A DNA stretch of 11,735 bases from an uncultured Emticicia sp. GTDB lineage: Bacteria > Bacteroidota > Bacteroidia > Cytophagales > Spirosomataceae. This document shows, in pieces, positions 5,173-11,735 of this stretch. The notes beneath the pieces were generated by a model that was not told the origin of the DNA, made no database searches, and worked only from the letters and a program-made list of their open reading frames with translations. The position numbers were made by a program, and so were the translations under genes. The stretch spans positions 1 to 11,735 of the forward strand of contig NZ_CALCZQ010000002.1 of the NCBI RefSeq assembly GCF_937903345.1. The letters run 5' to 3'. Every line of letters begins with the position of its first letter. The stretch's first letter is position 1.

Positions 5173-7113
5173 TTGCTAATTCCAACTTTCCTTATATGCA
5201 CTTTGTTTAAATTTAAAGGCTTAACTTCTTCTATACCTCTTGGTTTAAAAAAAACATATCCTTTACTAATTTTAACTGTCATTTCGACAAATTGTTTCGC
5301 TCAAAATCAATGGACCTGGATGTCTGGATATTTAGTAAGTGATGTGGTTTGGATGAATCCTCGCCCTCTGCCCTCCCCAATGAGTGTACGAGGGGCACCA
5401 TGGACTTTGAGTAGCACTGTTAAGCCATCCGTCAGAGAGCATTCTGCTGGGGGAATAGCTAATAATAATGAGATTTATGTTTATGGTGGTGCCTCTTTAG
5501 AGGCTGAATATTCATCGGATTTTTGGGTTTACGATATTTCTCAGCAAAAATGGGCTTTTATTTCTGATTTAGGCTGGCAAATTATTGACAATGTTTATGG
5601 AGTAGAAAGCTCTACGGCTCACCCGGGAGGAAGGAACAGAATGGCCTCTTCGGTAGATAACAATGGTAATATTTGGATGTTTGGTGGAATTTATTTTGAA
5701 AAAAATATTTCTGAAGTTTTTGTCAAGTCAGACTTGTGGATGTATAGCACTAAAACAAGAAAATTTACTTGTTATGGTGAATATGAGGGTTCGCAGTCGA
5801 AACCAAGCGAAAGATACAGGCCAAGGGTTTGGTTTGATGACGCAAATAATTTGTGGATGTTTGGCGGTGCGGTTGACACTCCAAGCGGCTCTCTTTCTTA
5901 CAATGATTTATGGATGTTTAACACTACTAATAAAAGTTGGACGTTTATAAGTGGGAATAAAAATCAATCTTTCTGTAAAGATTGTACCAATGGCTCATAT
6001 CCAGCAATTGCGGGTACTGGTGGAACTCAATATTTCCCAAGATCAAGGTCTGACTATGGCTATTGGAAGGATACTTCAGGTAATATTTGGATTTATGGTG
6101 GCTATGCTGAATCTCATGGAACAGATGAATATGGCGATCTTTGGAAGTTTAACCCTTCAACAAAAGTTTGGACTTTAATTTCGGGAAATGATACCTTAAA
6201 TCCTCCTAAAACTGCCACAAATCCAGGATCAAGGAATGCTCCTTATTGTTGGGTAGGAAATGACAATAAATTATATATGACTGGAGGTCTAAGACAATAC
6301 TCATATTTTTTGAGAGATACCTGGCGAATAAACCCTGCAAATGGTAATTGGGAAGCCGTAAGTATAGATAATTCATTGATTAATCAACTACCCGTTTCGT
6401 CAGGCCTAGGAATCGAAAATTCCACTAATATTCCTGGTGCTTCTGTAAATGTACTTAATCATCTGACCACTGGTTCTCACACTTATATGTTTAGCGGCTA
6501 CGGTATGGGTTCAAATAATCTGCTAGGGTATACTGGTGCAATGTGGAGATACTCACTTGATGGTTATACTAGTAATTTACTACCAATTGCTAACACTGAT
6601 TCACTCGCTTTTCCTTACAGAGATTCTGTTGCTTGTAACATCAAATTGAATGATTTACCTAAAGCTGCTTTCAACAATGCAACAATTGATATTGATATAA
6701 ATCAGGCAGGAATCCAAAAACGTCTCAGTACTACAAATGGCACATTTTCTGTTGATAGTTCTGGGTTAGTCTGGTTTAAACCAGTAGCTAATTTTGTAGG
6801 GACTGTTTCGATGAGTTATACTTACCAAAATTCTGCTAAATATGTATCGAATACTGCCCAACTCAAATTAACTATTTATAAATGTGGGCCTACTATATTG
6901 AATCTCACCTCTCCTTCATATGACCTTTCTAATGGATTGTATCAATATTTCAATTATGAGGTTGTTAAATTAAGTAATAAAATAAAACCTTCCGGTAGCA
7001 ATAAAGTTTTGGTTCAAGTAAACTCCGCTTCTTCAATTGTTTTGCTTCCTGGCGTTTTGATTACTCCAAACATTGGTTCAAAATTTGAGGCCAAGATAAT
7101 TGGCTGCAATTAA
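5173..7113 (+). CDS. Secreted kelch-repeat beta-propeller protein with GCX-like C-terminal domain
   Basis: This is a secreted multi-domain protein of up to 646 residues. The signal peptide has a basic n-region (LKKTY), core PLLILTVISTN and probable cleavage after CFA (residue 43). Six kelch-type units lie at about 85-131, 153-202, 213-262, 289-338, 354-398 and 420-465, with recurring words (GN)IWMFGG, DLWMFN and WTFISG. An N-terminal WTWMSG (47-52) may supply the strand that closes the propeller. Residues of about 470-570 resemble a cadherin/Ig-like module (GTFSVDSSGLVWFKPVANF). The end (572-646) resembles the GCX or 3-coathanger stack domain of Cytophagales secreted proteins (SIVLLPG, FEAKIIGC). 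No catalytic motif is seen; binding of carbohydrate or protein at the surface is an inference. There is no ATG before the signal peptide. The coordinate uses TTG 5173; TTG 5203 would give a more normal 34-residue signal. The LRR lipoprotein gene follows after 1 nt. Confidence 0.8.
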   Translation: MLIPTFLICTLFKFKGLTSSIPLGLKKTYPLLILTVISTNCFAQNQWTWMSGYLVSDVVWMNPRPLPSPMSVRGAPWTLSSTVKPSVREHSAGGIANNNEIYVYGGASLEAEYSSDFWVYDISQQKWAFISDLGWQIIDNVYGVESSTAHPGGRNRMASSVDNNGNIWMFGGIYFEKNISEVFVKSDLWMYSTKTRKFTCYGEYEGSQSKPSERYRPRVWFDDANNLWMFGGAVDTPSGSLSYNDLWMFNTTNKSWTFISGNKNQSFCKDCTNGSYPAIAGTGGTQYFPRSRSDYGYWKDTSGNIWIYGGYAESHGTDEYGDLWKFNPSTKVWTLISGNDTLNPPKTATNPGSRNAPYCWVGNDNKLYMTGGLRQYSYFLRDTWRINPANGNWEAVSIDNSLINQLPVSSGLGIENSTNIPGASVNVLNHLTTGSHTYMFSGYGMGSNNLLGYTGAMWRYSLDGYTSNLLPIANTDSLAFPYRDSVACNIKLNDLPKAAFNNATIDIDINQAGIQKRLSTTNGTFSVDSSGLVWFKPVANFVGTVSMSYTYQNSAKYVSNTAQLKLTIYKCGPTILNLTSPSYDLSNGLYQYFNYEVVKLSNKIKPSGSNKVLVQVNSASSIVLLPGVLITPNIGSKFEAKIIGCN

Positions 7114-7114
7114 A

Positions 7115-7942
7115 ATGAAAAAAATGAAAAAATATTTTTACTCTTGCTTGGTCGTTGGTGTATTTGTGGTGGCATGTAGTTCTCGCTCCATACAAATTGA
7201 CCCCAACATTATCATTATAAAAGACAGCAATTTGGAGAAAGCCTTAATTGCTAAAAAAATTGACTCAGACAGCACAGTAAACGGCCAAATCAAAAGGTCT
7301 GATGCTGTGGAGGTAAAAATTTTGAGCATCCCAAATCTACAAATAATGTCATTAGATGGTATTGAAGGTTTCAAATCACTTACTTACCTAGATTGTTCAC
7401 TAAATCAAATAACAAATCTTGACCTAAGTCAAAATACCCTTTTAGAGTCTCTGGATTGCTCTTCTAACCTTCTCACAAACATAGATTTGAGCAGAAATCT
7501 CAATTTAGCAGTATTCAATGCCGTCAATAATAAATTAAAAGACTTGTCGATTTTGAGTAAACAACTATACGCCATGAACGCAAGTAATAATTTGCTTTTT
7601 ACAGTAAAGATTGAAGATGCAACTCGGCTTTCGATATTATATTTATCAAACAATCAACTTAAAAATCTAAATTTAGTTAAAAACTTATCACTTGCGGAGC
7701 TGAGATGTAATAATAATAAATTGACTACTATTGATTTGAGTAAAAACACAAAACTCCGTTACTTAGATGTATCCAGTAATTCCCTTGCTACACTTGATTT
7801 ATGTAATAATACTGAAATAATTAAACTCATATGTTCGTCAAATAATATAGCTACTATTATAATTCCTAAAAAAATTCAGCTAATCTTTAATAATAATTCT
7901 GCGTTGATTGATAACAAAACATCTTATTTGACTTGTGATTAA
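7115..7942 (+). CDS. Leucine-rich-repeat lipoprotein
   Basis: This predicted lipoprotein of 275 residues has a signal MKKMKKYFYS, hydrophobic core VVGVFVV and lipobox VVAC (Cys21). Residues 37-85 form the cap common before such repeats in Bacteroidota (SNLEKALIAKKIDSD, NGQIKRSDAVEV, SLDGIEGF). Eight leucine-rich repeats follow (about 89-252) at a 21-residue period, one of 20, with the pattern LxxLDCSxNxLTxLDLSxN. They should form a curved solenoid for protein binding. No catalytic domain is present. The residues after the Cys are SSRSIQID, without the acidic cluster reported as a surface-export signal in other Bacteroidota, so it may face the periplasm. ATG 7115 lies 1 nt after the kelch gene stop, implying one mRNA and linked function. 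ATG 7124 is also possible; TTG 7100 would overlap the upstream gene and only lengthen the n-region. The partner is unknown. Confidence 0.82.
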   Translation: MKKMKKYFYSCLVVGVFVVACSSRSIQIDPNIIIIKDSNLEKALIAKKIDSDSTVNGQIKRSDAVEVKILSIPNLQIMSLDGIEGFKSLTYLDCSLNQITNLDLSQNTLLESLDCSSNLLTNIDLSRNLNLAVFNAVNNKLKDLSILSKQLYAMNASNNLLFTVKIEDATRLSILYLSNNQLKNLNLVKNLSLAELRCNNNKLTTIDLSKNTKLRYLDVSSNSLATLDLCNNTEIIKLICSSNNIATIIIPKKIQLIFNNNSALIDNKTSYLTCD

Positions 7943-7955
7943 AAACTGTACTTAT

Positions 7956-7989
7956 CTACAACTAATTAAGCTTCATAAATGTAGTTTTT
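7956..7989 (+). terminator. Possible terminator after the kelch-LRR operon
   Basis: CTACA (7956-7960) pairs with TGTAG (7980-7984), and TTTTT follows (7985-7989). A competing longer stem, TTAAAAACT (7939-7947) with AGTTTTTAA (7983-7991), starts inside the LRR stop region. The inner stem is only 5 bp with a 19-nt loop, so it would be weak. Confidence 0.35.
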
Positions 7990-8012
7990 AACAGGTTAGT
8001 ATCGTTAAATTA

Positions 8013-8044
8013 TTGTTAATTCCTTGAATTTTACGGCATTTTTG
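8013..8044 (+). promoter_or_regulatory. Candidate ppk promoter
   Basis: TTG (8013-8015) and CATTTTTG (8037-8044, 7 of 8 positions of TAnnTTTG) are spaced by 21 nt. The predicted start is near 8050, giving a leader of about 30 nt. No Pho-box-like repeat was recognised upstream. Confidence 0.4.
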
Positions 8045-8078
8045 ACTTATTTCGCAGAACACATTTTGTTGTCGAGCG

Positions 8079-10370
8079 ATGGAAGAAAACATAAAAAATA
8101 CAGATAATGATAAAGGCTCTAAAAGTAGTCTTTTTTCTTTATTAAACGGATTAGTACCAAACAACAATTCAAGCGAATCTAATGGCATTTCCGAAGATTC
8201 TAAAATAAACCGTTATGCCGATAGCATTGAACAATCGAATTACCTTAGTCGTGATTTGAGTTGGCTCAAATTCAATGAACGAGTACTTGACCAAACTCGC
8301 CAAAAAGAACTCAATCTATTTGAGAGATTAAAGTTTTTGGCCATTACAGCATCTAACCTTGATGAATTCTTCACAGTTCGTTTGGGGAGTCTTTATAATT
8401 ATCTTGATTTCAACAAAGAACGTATTGACTATTCAGGATTGCGTGAAATTCCTTTCCGAAAAGCCCTAATGCTTTCAGTAAGGCAGTTTTGCCAAGAACA
8501 AGACCGTATCTTTAAAGAAGACCTCACTCCACTTTTTTCAGAATATAAGTTCAGAATCATAAAAATCAACGAACTTTCTCAAACAGAATTGGAGGAAACA
8601 ATCGCGTATTTCGATAATACTATTTATCCGATGCTCACGCCGATGTTGTTCGACCACACACATGCCTTCCCGGTATTAATTGCTAAAACACTTATTTTTG
8701 GAGTTGTTACTGATGCAAACCGCTCAACACTTTTTCCTGATGATAGTGAAAATAAAAAACTTTCGTTTGTACAGATACCTGGCAATCTTCCAAGATTTTT
8801 CAATATCGAGCGAGCAGAGGAAACCTTATTTTTACCCATCGAAGAAATTGTACGACATGAGATTAAGAAACTTTATCGAAACATTGAAATTCAATCAGTC
8901 AATCTATTCCGTATTGTTAGAAATGGAGATTTTACACTTGAAGAATCAGACGATATCGAAGCCGATTTTGTAGATGAAATCAAACAGAAGATTAAGAGTC
9001 GTCGATTAGGTCGAGTTGTTCACATGGAAATTGAGCCAAATCCGAACGAATGGATGCTCACAATGCTCCAGAAACGCTTTGAGATCGACAAATACAATAT
9101 CTTTTTTGATGAATTTCTTATTGATTATACATGTTTATGGCAACTCATACGTCATCCAGAATTTCAGGAAGACATCAAGCCGGTTCATCCGCCCATCACT
9201 CATCCAAGATTGAGAGATAAAAACGCCGACATTTTTGAGATAATCCGTGAGAAAGATATATTGTTGCATCACCCCTATAACAATTTTGAACCAGTTTTAC
9301 AATTCATTGAAAAGGCAGCCGAAGACCCCGATGTATTGGCCATTAAGCTAACTATTTATCGTTTGGCGAAGAAATCTCGAGTGACACAAGCTCTATTGAA
9401 AGCCGCCGAAAATGGCAAACACGTTTCAGTCTTGTTTGAAATTAAAGCACGTTTCGACGAAGAAAACAACATCCGTGAAGCTGACCGACTTCAACGTGCG
9501 GGTTGCTTTGTTATATATGGTATTGGTTGGTATAAAACCCATACAAAGCTTATGCTTATAGTGCGAAAAGAAGGTAATAAAGTTACGCAATATGCTCACT
9601 TGGCTAGCGGAAATTATAATGAAGATACTGCAAGGCTTTATACAGACATTGGCTTACTAACAAGTAACCCGACCTATACAAAGGACATTTCGGAATTTTT
9701 CAATGTAATTACAGGGCATTCGCAACCTGCCAACTATAATAATTTGATTACTTCCCCTCGCGATATGCGAATTAAGCTTATCGAAATGATACGCAATGAA
9801 TCGAACAATGCCCAAAACAACTTACCGAGCGGAATTTGTATCAAACTCAATTCGCTTGAAGACCAATACGTAATCGATGAATTGTATAAGGCTTCGCAAG
9901 CTGGTGTAAAAATCAAGCTCATTGTTCGGGGGATATGCTGTCTTCGTCCAGGACGTAAAGGTTTGAGCGAAAATATTACTGTGCGTTCGATTGTGGGTCT
10001 CTTCCTCGAACATGCTAGAATTTTCTACTTTCATAATAATAATCAACCACGTTTATACGGCGGAAGTGCCGATATTATGGTAAGAAGTTTTGATAAACGT
10101 ATCGAATCGCTGTTTGAGATTGTTGATGAAGACATAAAACGCCAAGTAATGCATATTCTTGATTATAATTTGCGAGACAATGTAAATGCTTATGAACTTC
10201 AAGAAGACGGAATATATAAAAGAGTTGATTGTTCACTCATACAAAAAGATACAGCATTTGATATTCACCAACGTTTCTTTGAAGTAAATGAACAACAATA
10301 TGAGCCAATTTCTTTATTTGATGGTAAAATACAATTTACTAATGAATTAGCTGAGGTTGTTATTGATTAA
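8079..10370 (+). CDS. ppk1: Polyphosphate kinase 1
   Basis: PPK1 reversibly transfers the terminal phosphate of ATP to inorganic polyphosphate through a phosphohistidine, at the membrane or in the cytoplasm. All four PPK1 domains are present in 763 residues. The N domain has YLSRDLSWLKFNERVL (55-70) and ASNLDEFFTVRLG with the ATP-contacting Asn93. The catalytic C1/C2 domains show IYRLAKKS with Arg428, EIKARFDEENNI with Arg458, KTHTK with His488 (equivalent to the phosphorylated E. coli His435) and LEHARIF with His645 (equivalent to His592). Some conserved neighbours differ from the usual form: GIGWYKTH where GL-KTH is common, and SADIMVRSFDKR where SADWMxRNLDRR is common. The first 52 residues are a polar Asn/Ser-rich extension ahead of the family start; no other ATG is available before the conserved N domain. 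The gene stands alone, convergent with the lacI-type gene, with no ppx next to it. It could be one of several PPK1 paralogues. Confidence 0.95.
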   Translation: MEENIKNTDNDKGSKSSLFSLLNGLVPNNNSSESNGISEDSKINRYADSIEQSNYLSRDLSWLKFNERVLDQTRQKELNLFERLKFLAITASNLDEFFTVRLGSLYNYLDFNKERIDYSGLREIPFRKALMLSVRQFCQEQDRIFKEDLTPLFSEYKFRIIKINELSQTELEETIAYFDNTIYPMLTPMLFDHTHAFPVLIAKTLIFGVVTDANRSTLFPDDSENKKLSFVQIPGNLPRFFNIERAEETLFLPIEEIVRHEIKKLYRNIEIQSVNLFRIVRNGDFTLEESDDIEADFVDEIKQKIKSRRLGRVVHMEIEPNPNEWMLTMLQKRFEIDKYNIFFDEFLIDYTCLWQLIRHPEFQEDIKPVHPPITHPRLRDKNADIFEIIREKDILLHHPYNNFEPVLQFIEKAAEDPDVLAIKLTIYRLAKKSRVTQALLKAAENGKHVSVLFEIKARFDEENNIREADRLQRAGCFVIYGIGWYKTHTKLMLIVRKEGNKVTQYAHLASGNYNEDTARLYTDIGLLTSNPTYTKDISEFFNVITGHSQPANYNNLITSPRDMRIKLIEMIRNESNNAQNNLPSGICIKLNSLEDQYVIDELYKASQAGVKIKLIVRGICCLRPGRKGLSENITVRSIVGLFLEHARIFYFHNNNQPRLYGGSADIMVRSFDKRIESLFEIVDEDIKRQVMHILDYNLRDNVNAYELQEDGIYKRVDCSLIQKDTAFDIHQRFFEVNEQQYEPISLFDGKIQFTNELAEVVID

Positions 10371-10387
10371 TATTTTTTGAAGCCTAT

Positions 10388-10428
10388 ATTAAAAAGGGTA
10401 AGTATTAAAATTCAATCTATTTTTTAAT
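10388..10428. terminator. Possible bidirectional terminator between ppk1 and the LacI-type gene
   Basis: ATTAAAAA (10388-10395) and TTTTTAAT (10421-10428) are exact reverse complements 25 nt apart in the convergent gap, overlapping the stop codon of the - strand gene. The stem is AT-only and the loop is long, so it is a weak candidate. Confidence 0.25.
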
Positions 10429-11434
10429 GTATAATTAATTTCGTACCTATCAAAATTTCTTGGTAGGGAGGCATTTGTTCGGAAGAGTTTTCGATAATAT
10501 TTATCAAAAGTTCTGTAGCCTTTTTGCCCATATTGTAGGCAAATTGTTCAACCGATGCCATTGGAGGATTATCCAAATAAAAGGTCATCGGTAAATTGGC
10601 AAAGCTTACAAATAATATATCTTTATTTGGAACAATCCCTTTTTGCCTACAAAATTGCATAGCGTAGAGTGCCAAATAATCATTAAAAGTCATGATAGCC
10701 TCAGGTGGATCTTTGAGAGCCAAAAGTTCCTTCATTTTTATGATTGTATCATCTTTCGACAAATCGGTCGATTTGATATACTTTGGCGAAGTCTCAAGAT
10801 TAAACTTCTTGATTGCATTTAGATAACCGTTCAGACGTTCATCACTAACCTCTAAGTTAGAAGGTCCATTAATCAATGCAATACGCTTAATACCTTTGTT
10901 TATTAAAAATTCGATAGCCTCAAAAGCACCTTCAGATATGCTACAACGTACTTTGTTGGCGTCGAGATTGCGAGGAACACGGTCAAAAAAAACTAATGGA
11001 GTTCCAAAATTCTCAACTTCCTTAAAATGACTATAATTATTGGTTTCGGCGGCTACTGATGCAATCACACCATCCACTCTACTGCTCAGAAATGACTTTA
11101 AAGCTTTTTCTTCACGGACAAATTTATCACGTGATTGGCTTACAAATACATTATACCCTTTCTCCAAAGCCACATCTTCAATACCCGAAATAGCCATCGA
11201 AAAAAATTCTTCTTGCAAATAAGGAAGTAAAACACCGATGGTGAAGGTGCGATTTTTTTTTAAGAAAATTGCCGCTGGATTAGGGACATAGTGCATTGAT
11301 TTTGCCAACTCCCAAACTCTTTCTCTTGTTCGTAAACCAATGCGAGTATTGTTCTGCAACGCTCTTGATACCGTTGAAATAGAGACGCCTAATCTTTGTG
11401 CAATTTCTTTGATGGTAGCTTGGTGTCTTAGCAT
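10424..11434 (-). CDS. LacI/GalR-family transcriptional regulator
   Basis: This is a full-length repressor-type regulator of 336 residues. The helix-turn-helix is ATIKEIAQRLGVSISTVSRAL (6-26, two motifs joined), with a hinge near 51-62 (PNPAAIFLKKNR). The periplasmic-binding-protein-like effector domain starts at TFTIGVLLPYL (64-74). Further family landmarks are SFLSSRVDGVIAS, PLVFFDRVPR, INGPSNLEVSDERLNGY and the PEAIMTFNDYLA segment. The effector is probably a sugar or related small molecule, as in most of the family, but nothing here identifies it. The start is the ATG at 11432-11434; reading from 11497 would add 21 residues with no match to the family. No transport or sugar-use genes are beside it, and the region upstream (possible target genes) lies beyond the window. 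Autoregulation is possible through the dyad at 11576-11587, but this is inference. Confidence 0.9.
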   Translation of the reverse strand: MLRHQATIKEIAQRLGVSISTVSRALQNNTRIGLRTRERVWELAKSMHYVPNPAAIFLKKNRTFTIGVLLPYLQEEFFSMAISGIEDVALEKGYNVFVSQSRDKFVREEKALKSFLSSRVDGVIASVAAETNNYSHFKEVENFGTPLVFFDRVPRNLDANKVRCSISEGAFEAIEFLINKGIKRIALINGPSNLEVSDERLNGYLNAIKKFNLETSPKYIKSTDLSKDDTIIKMKELLALKDPPEAIMTFNDYLALYAMQFCRQKGIVPNKDILFVSFANLPMTFYLDNPPMASVEQFAYNMGKKATELLINIIENSSEQMPPYQEILIGTKLIIH

Positions 11435-11735
11435 TGTACAGATAAATATGTTGAATTTATATTCGCAGGTTAAACAAAAAAGAGAGTTAATAATCAATTT
11501 AAAAAATATACAACCAAAAGTTTATCAGCTCAGAATACAAAATTTTAAGACAAGTATTGCACGGTCACTATTCAGTAGTCCGGAGTAATATTAAATTATT
11601 ACTTTCAATTAGATACAGATTTTATATTTATTAATTAAATACATTTAACTTTCTAACTTATCACAATTCTAATTGAGATTTTATCTTTATCAAAATATAT
11701 ATATTAAAATAATTGTATCTAACCTTCAAGTTTAA
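11435..11735. other. 301-nt non-coding region upstream of the LacI-type gene
   Basis: No gene of credible length, RNA gene or exact TAnnTTTG promoter was found on either strand. On the - strand TATATTTT (11503-11510) is one mismatch from a -7 box but has no suitable -33 element. The stretch contains a dyad with a GC core (11576-11587), a weaker GAAT-N4-ATTC dyad (11453-11464) and AT-only palindromic sequence at 11625-11641. It probably holds the promoter of the regulator and perhaps that of a gene beyond the window end. Confidence 0.6.
11576..11587. promoter_or_regulatory. Candidate operator dyad TAgTCCGGAgTA
   Basis: Ten of 12 positions are symmetrical around a CCGG core. It lies 141 nt upstream of the LacI-type ATG, in otherwise AT-rich DNA. 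LacI-family operators are often 12-16 bp dyads with a central CG, so this is a candidate site. It occurs once in the region and has no experimental support. Confidence 0.25.

Noticed and set aside
5067..5282. 71-codon ORF on the - strand opposite the kelch promoter and signal peptide
   Set aside because: It covers the exact promoter of the + strand unit and runs antisense to a clear signal peptide. It has no recognisable domain and is Ile/Asn/Lys-rich, as expected for AT-rich non-coding DNA.
5663..6178. Two + strand ORFs of 95 and 75 codons inside the kelch gene
   Set aside because: They are out-of-frame readings of the repeated GNIWMFGG/DLWMF codons; the kelch frame is continuous through both.
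7100..7114. TTG start for the LRR gene overlapping the kelch stop
   Set aside because: It adds only MAAIK before a normal ATG-led lipoprotein signal, and the ATG at 7115 sits 1 nt after the upstream stop.
7379..7870. Possible DNA tandem repeat array
   Set aside because: The periodicity is at protein level (21-residue leucine-rich repeats). The DNA copies are too diverged to be a tandem repeat, and there are no CRISPR-like identical repeats with spacers.
11453..11464. GAAT-N4-ATTC dyad in the leader of the LacI-type gene
   Set aside because: Half-sites are four bases in AT-rich DNA with an imperfect centre; such matches are expected by chance.
11340..11588. 82-codon + strand ORF across the 5' end of the LacI-type gene
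   Set aside because: It is antisense to the conserved helix-turn-helix region and has no domain or promoter.
11625..11641. TATTTA-N5-TAAATA inverted repeat
   Set aside because: It is AT-only in a very AT-rich stretch, with no promoter or T-run to give it a role.

Overview
The window looks like the end of a contig from a Bacteroidota bacterium, most likely of the order Cytophagales. The reasons are an AT-rich base composition, no Shine-Dalgarno sequences, Bacteroidota-type promoters (TAnnTTTG -7 boxes), a lipoprotein version of TamA (TamL), a BamD-RNA polymerase omega gene pair, and a secreted kelch protein ending in a GCX ('3-coathanger stack'-like) domain. The genus cannot be read from the sequence. 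Bases 1-52 are not biological: they are an Illumina TruSeq P5/i5 adapter left in the assembly.

Region 1 (53-4854) is envelope biogenesis and housekeeping. The last 21 codons of a gene that may be tamB overlap the start of tamL (outer-membrane Omp85-family lipoprotein, + strand). Convergent to it on the - strand are, in transcription order, a transglutaminase-like protein, bamD (outer-membrane assembly lipoprotein) and rpoZ (RNA polymerase omega). A long imperfect hairpin separates tamL from rpoZ. bamD has a near-perfect -7 box only 5 nt before its ATG, so its mRNA may be leaderless.

Region 2 (4855-7999) is accessory. A 318-nt non-coding stretch carries two adjacent inverted repeats, a possible 32-codon ORF and a good promoter. 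It leads into a two-gene + strand unit: a secreted kelch beta-propeller protein with an Ig/cadherin-like module and a GCX-like C-terminus, then, 1 nt later, a leucine-rich-repeat lipoprotein. Both look like cell-envelope binding proteins without catalytic domains; this pair is the least explained part of the window.

Region 3 (8000-11735) holds a complete polyphosphate kinase 1 gene (+) with both active-site histidines but unusual residues next to them, and a convergent LacI-family regulator (-). The last 301 bases, upstream of the regulator, contain no recognisable gene, only AT-rich DNA with one GC-cored dyad. No tRNA, rRNA, CRISPR array, insertion sequence or phage gene was seen. I found no convincing new defence or mobile system; the kelch/LRR pair with its leader region is the best candidate for something undescribed.
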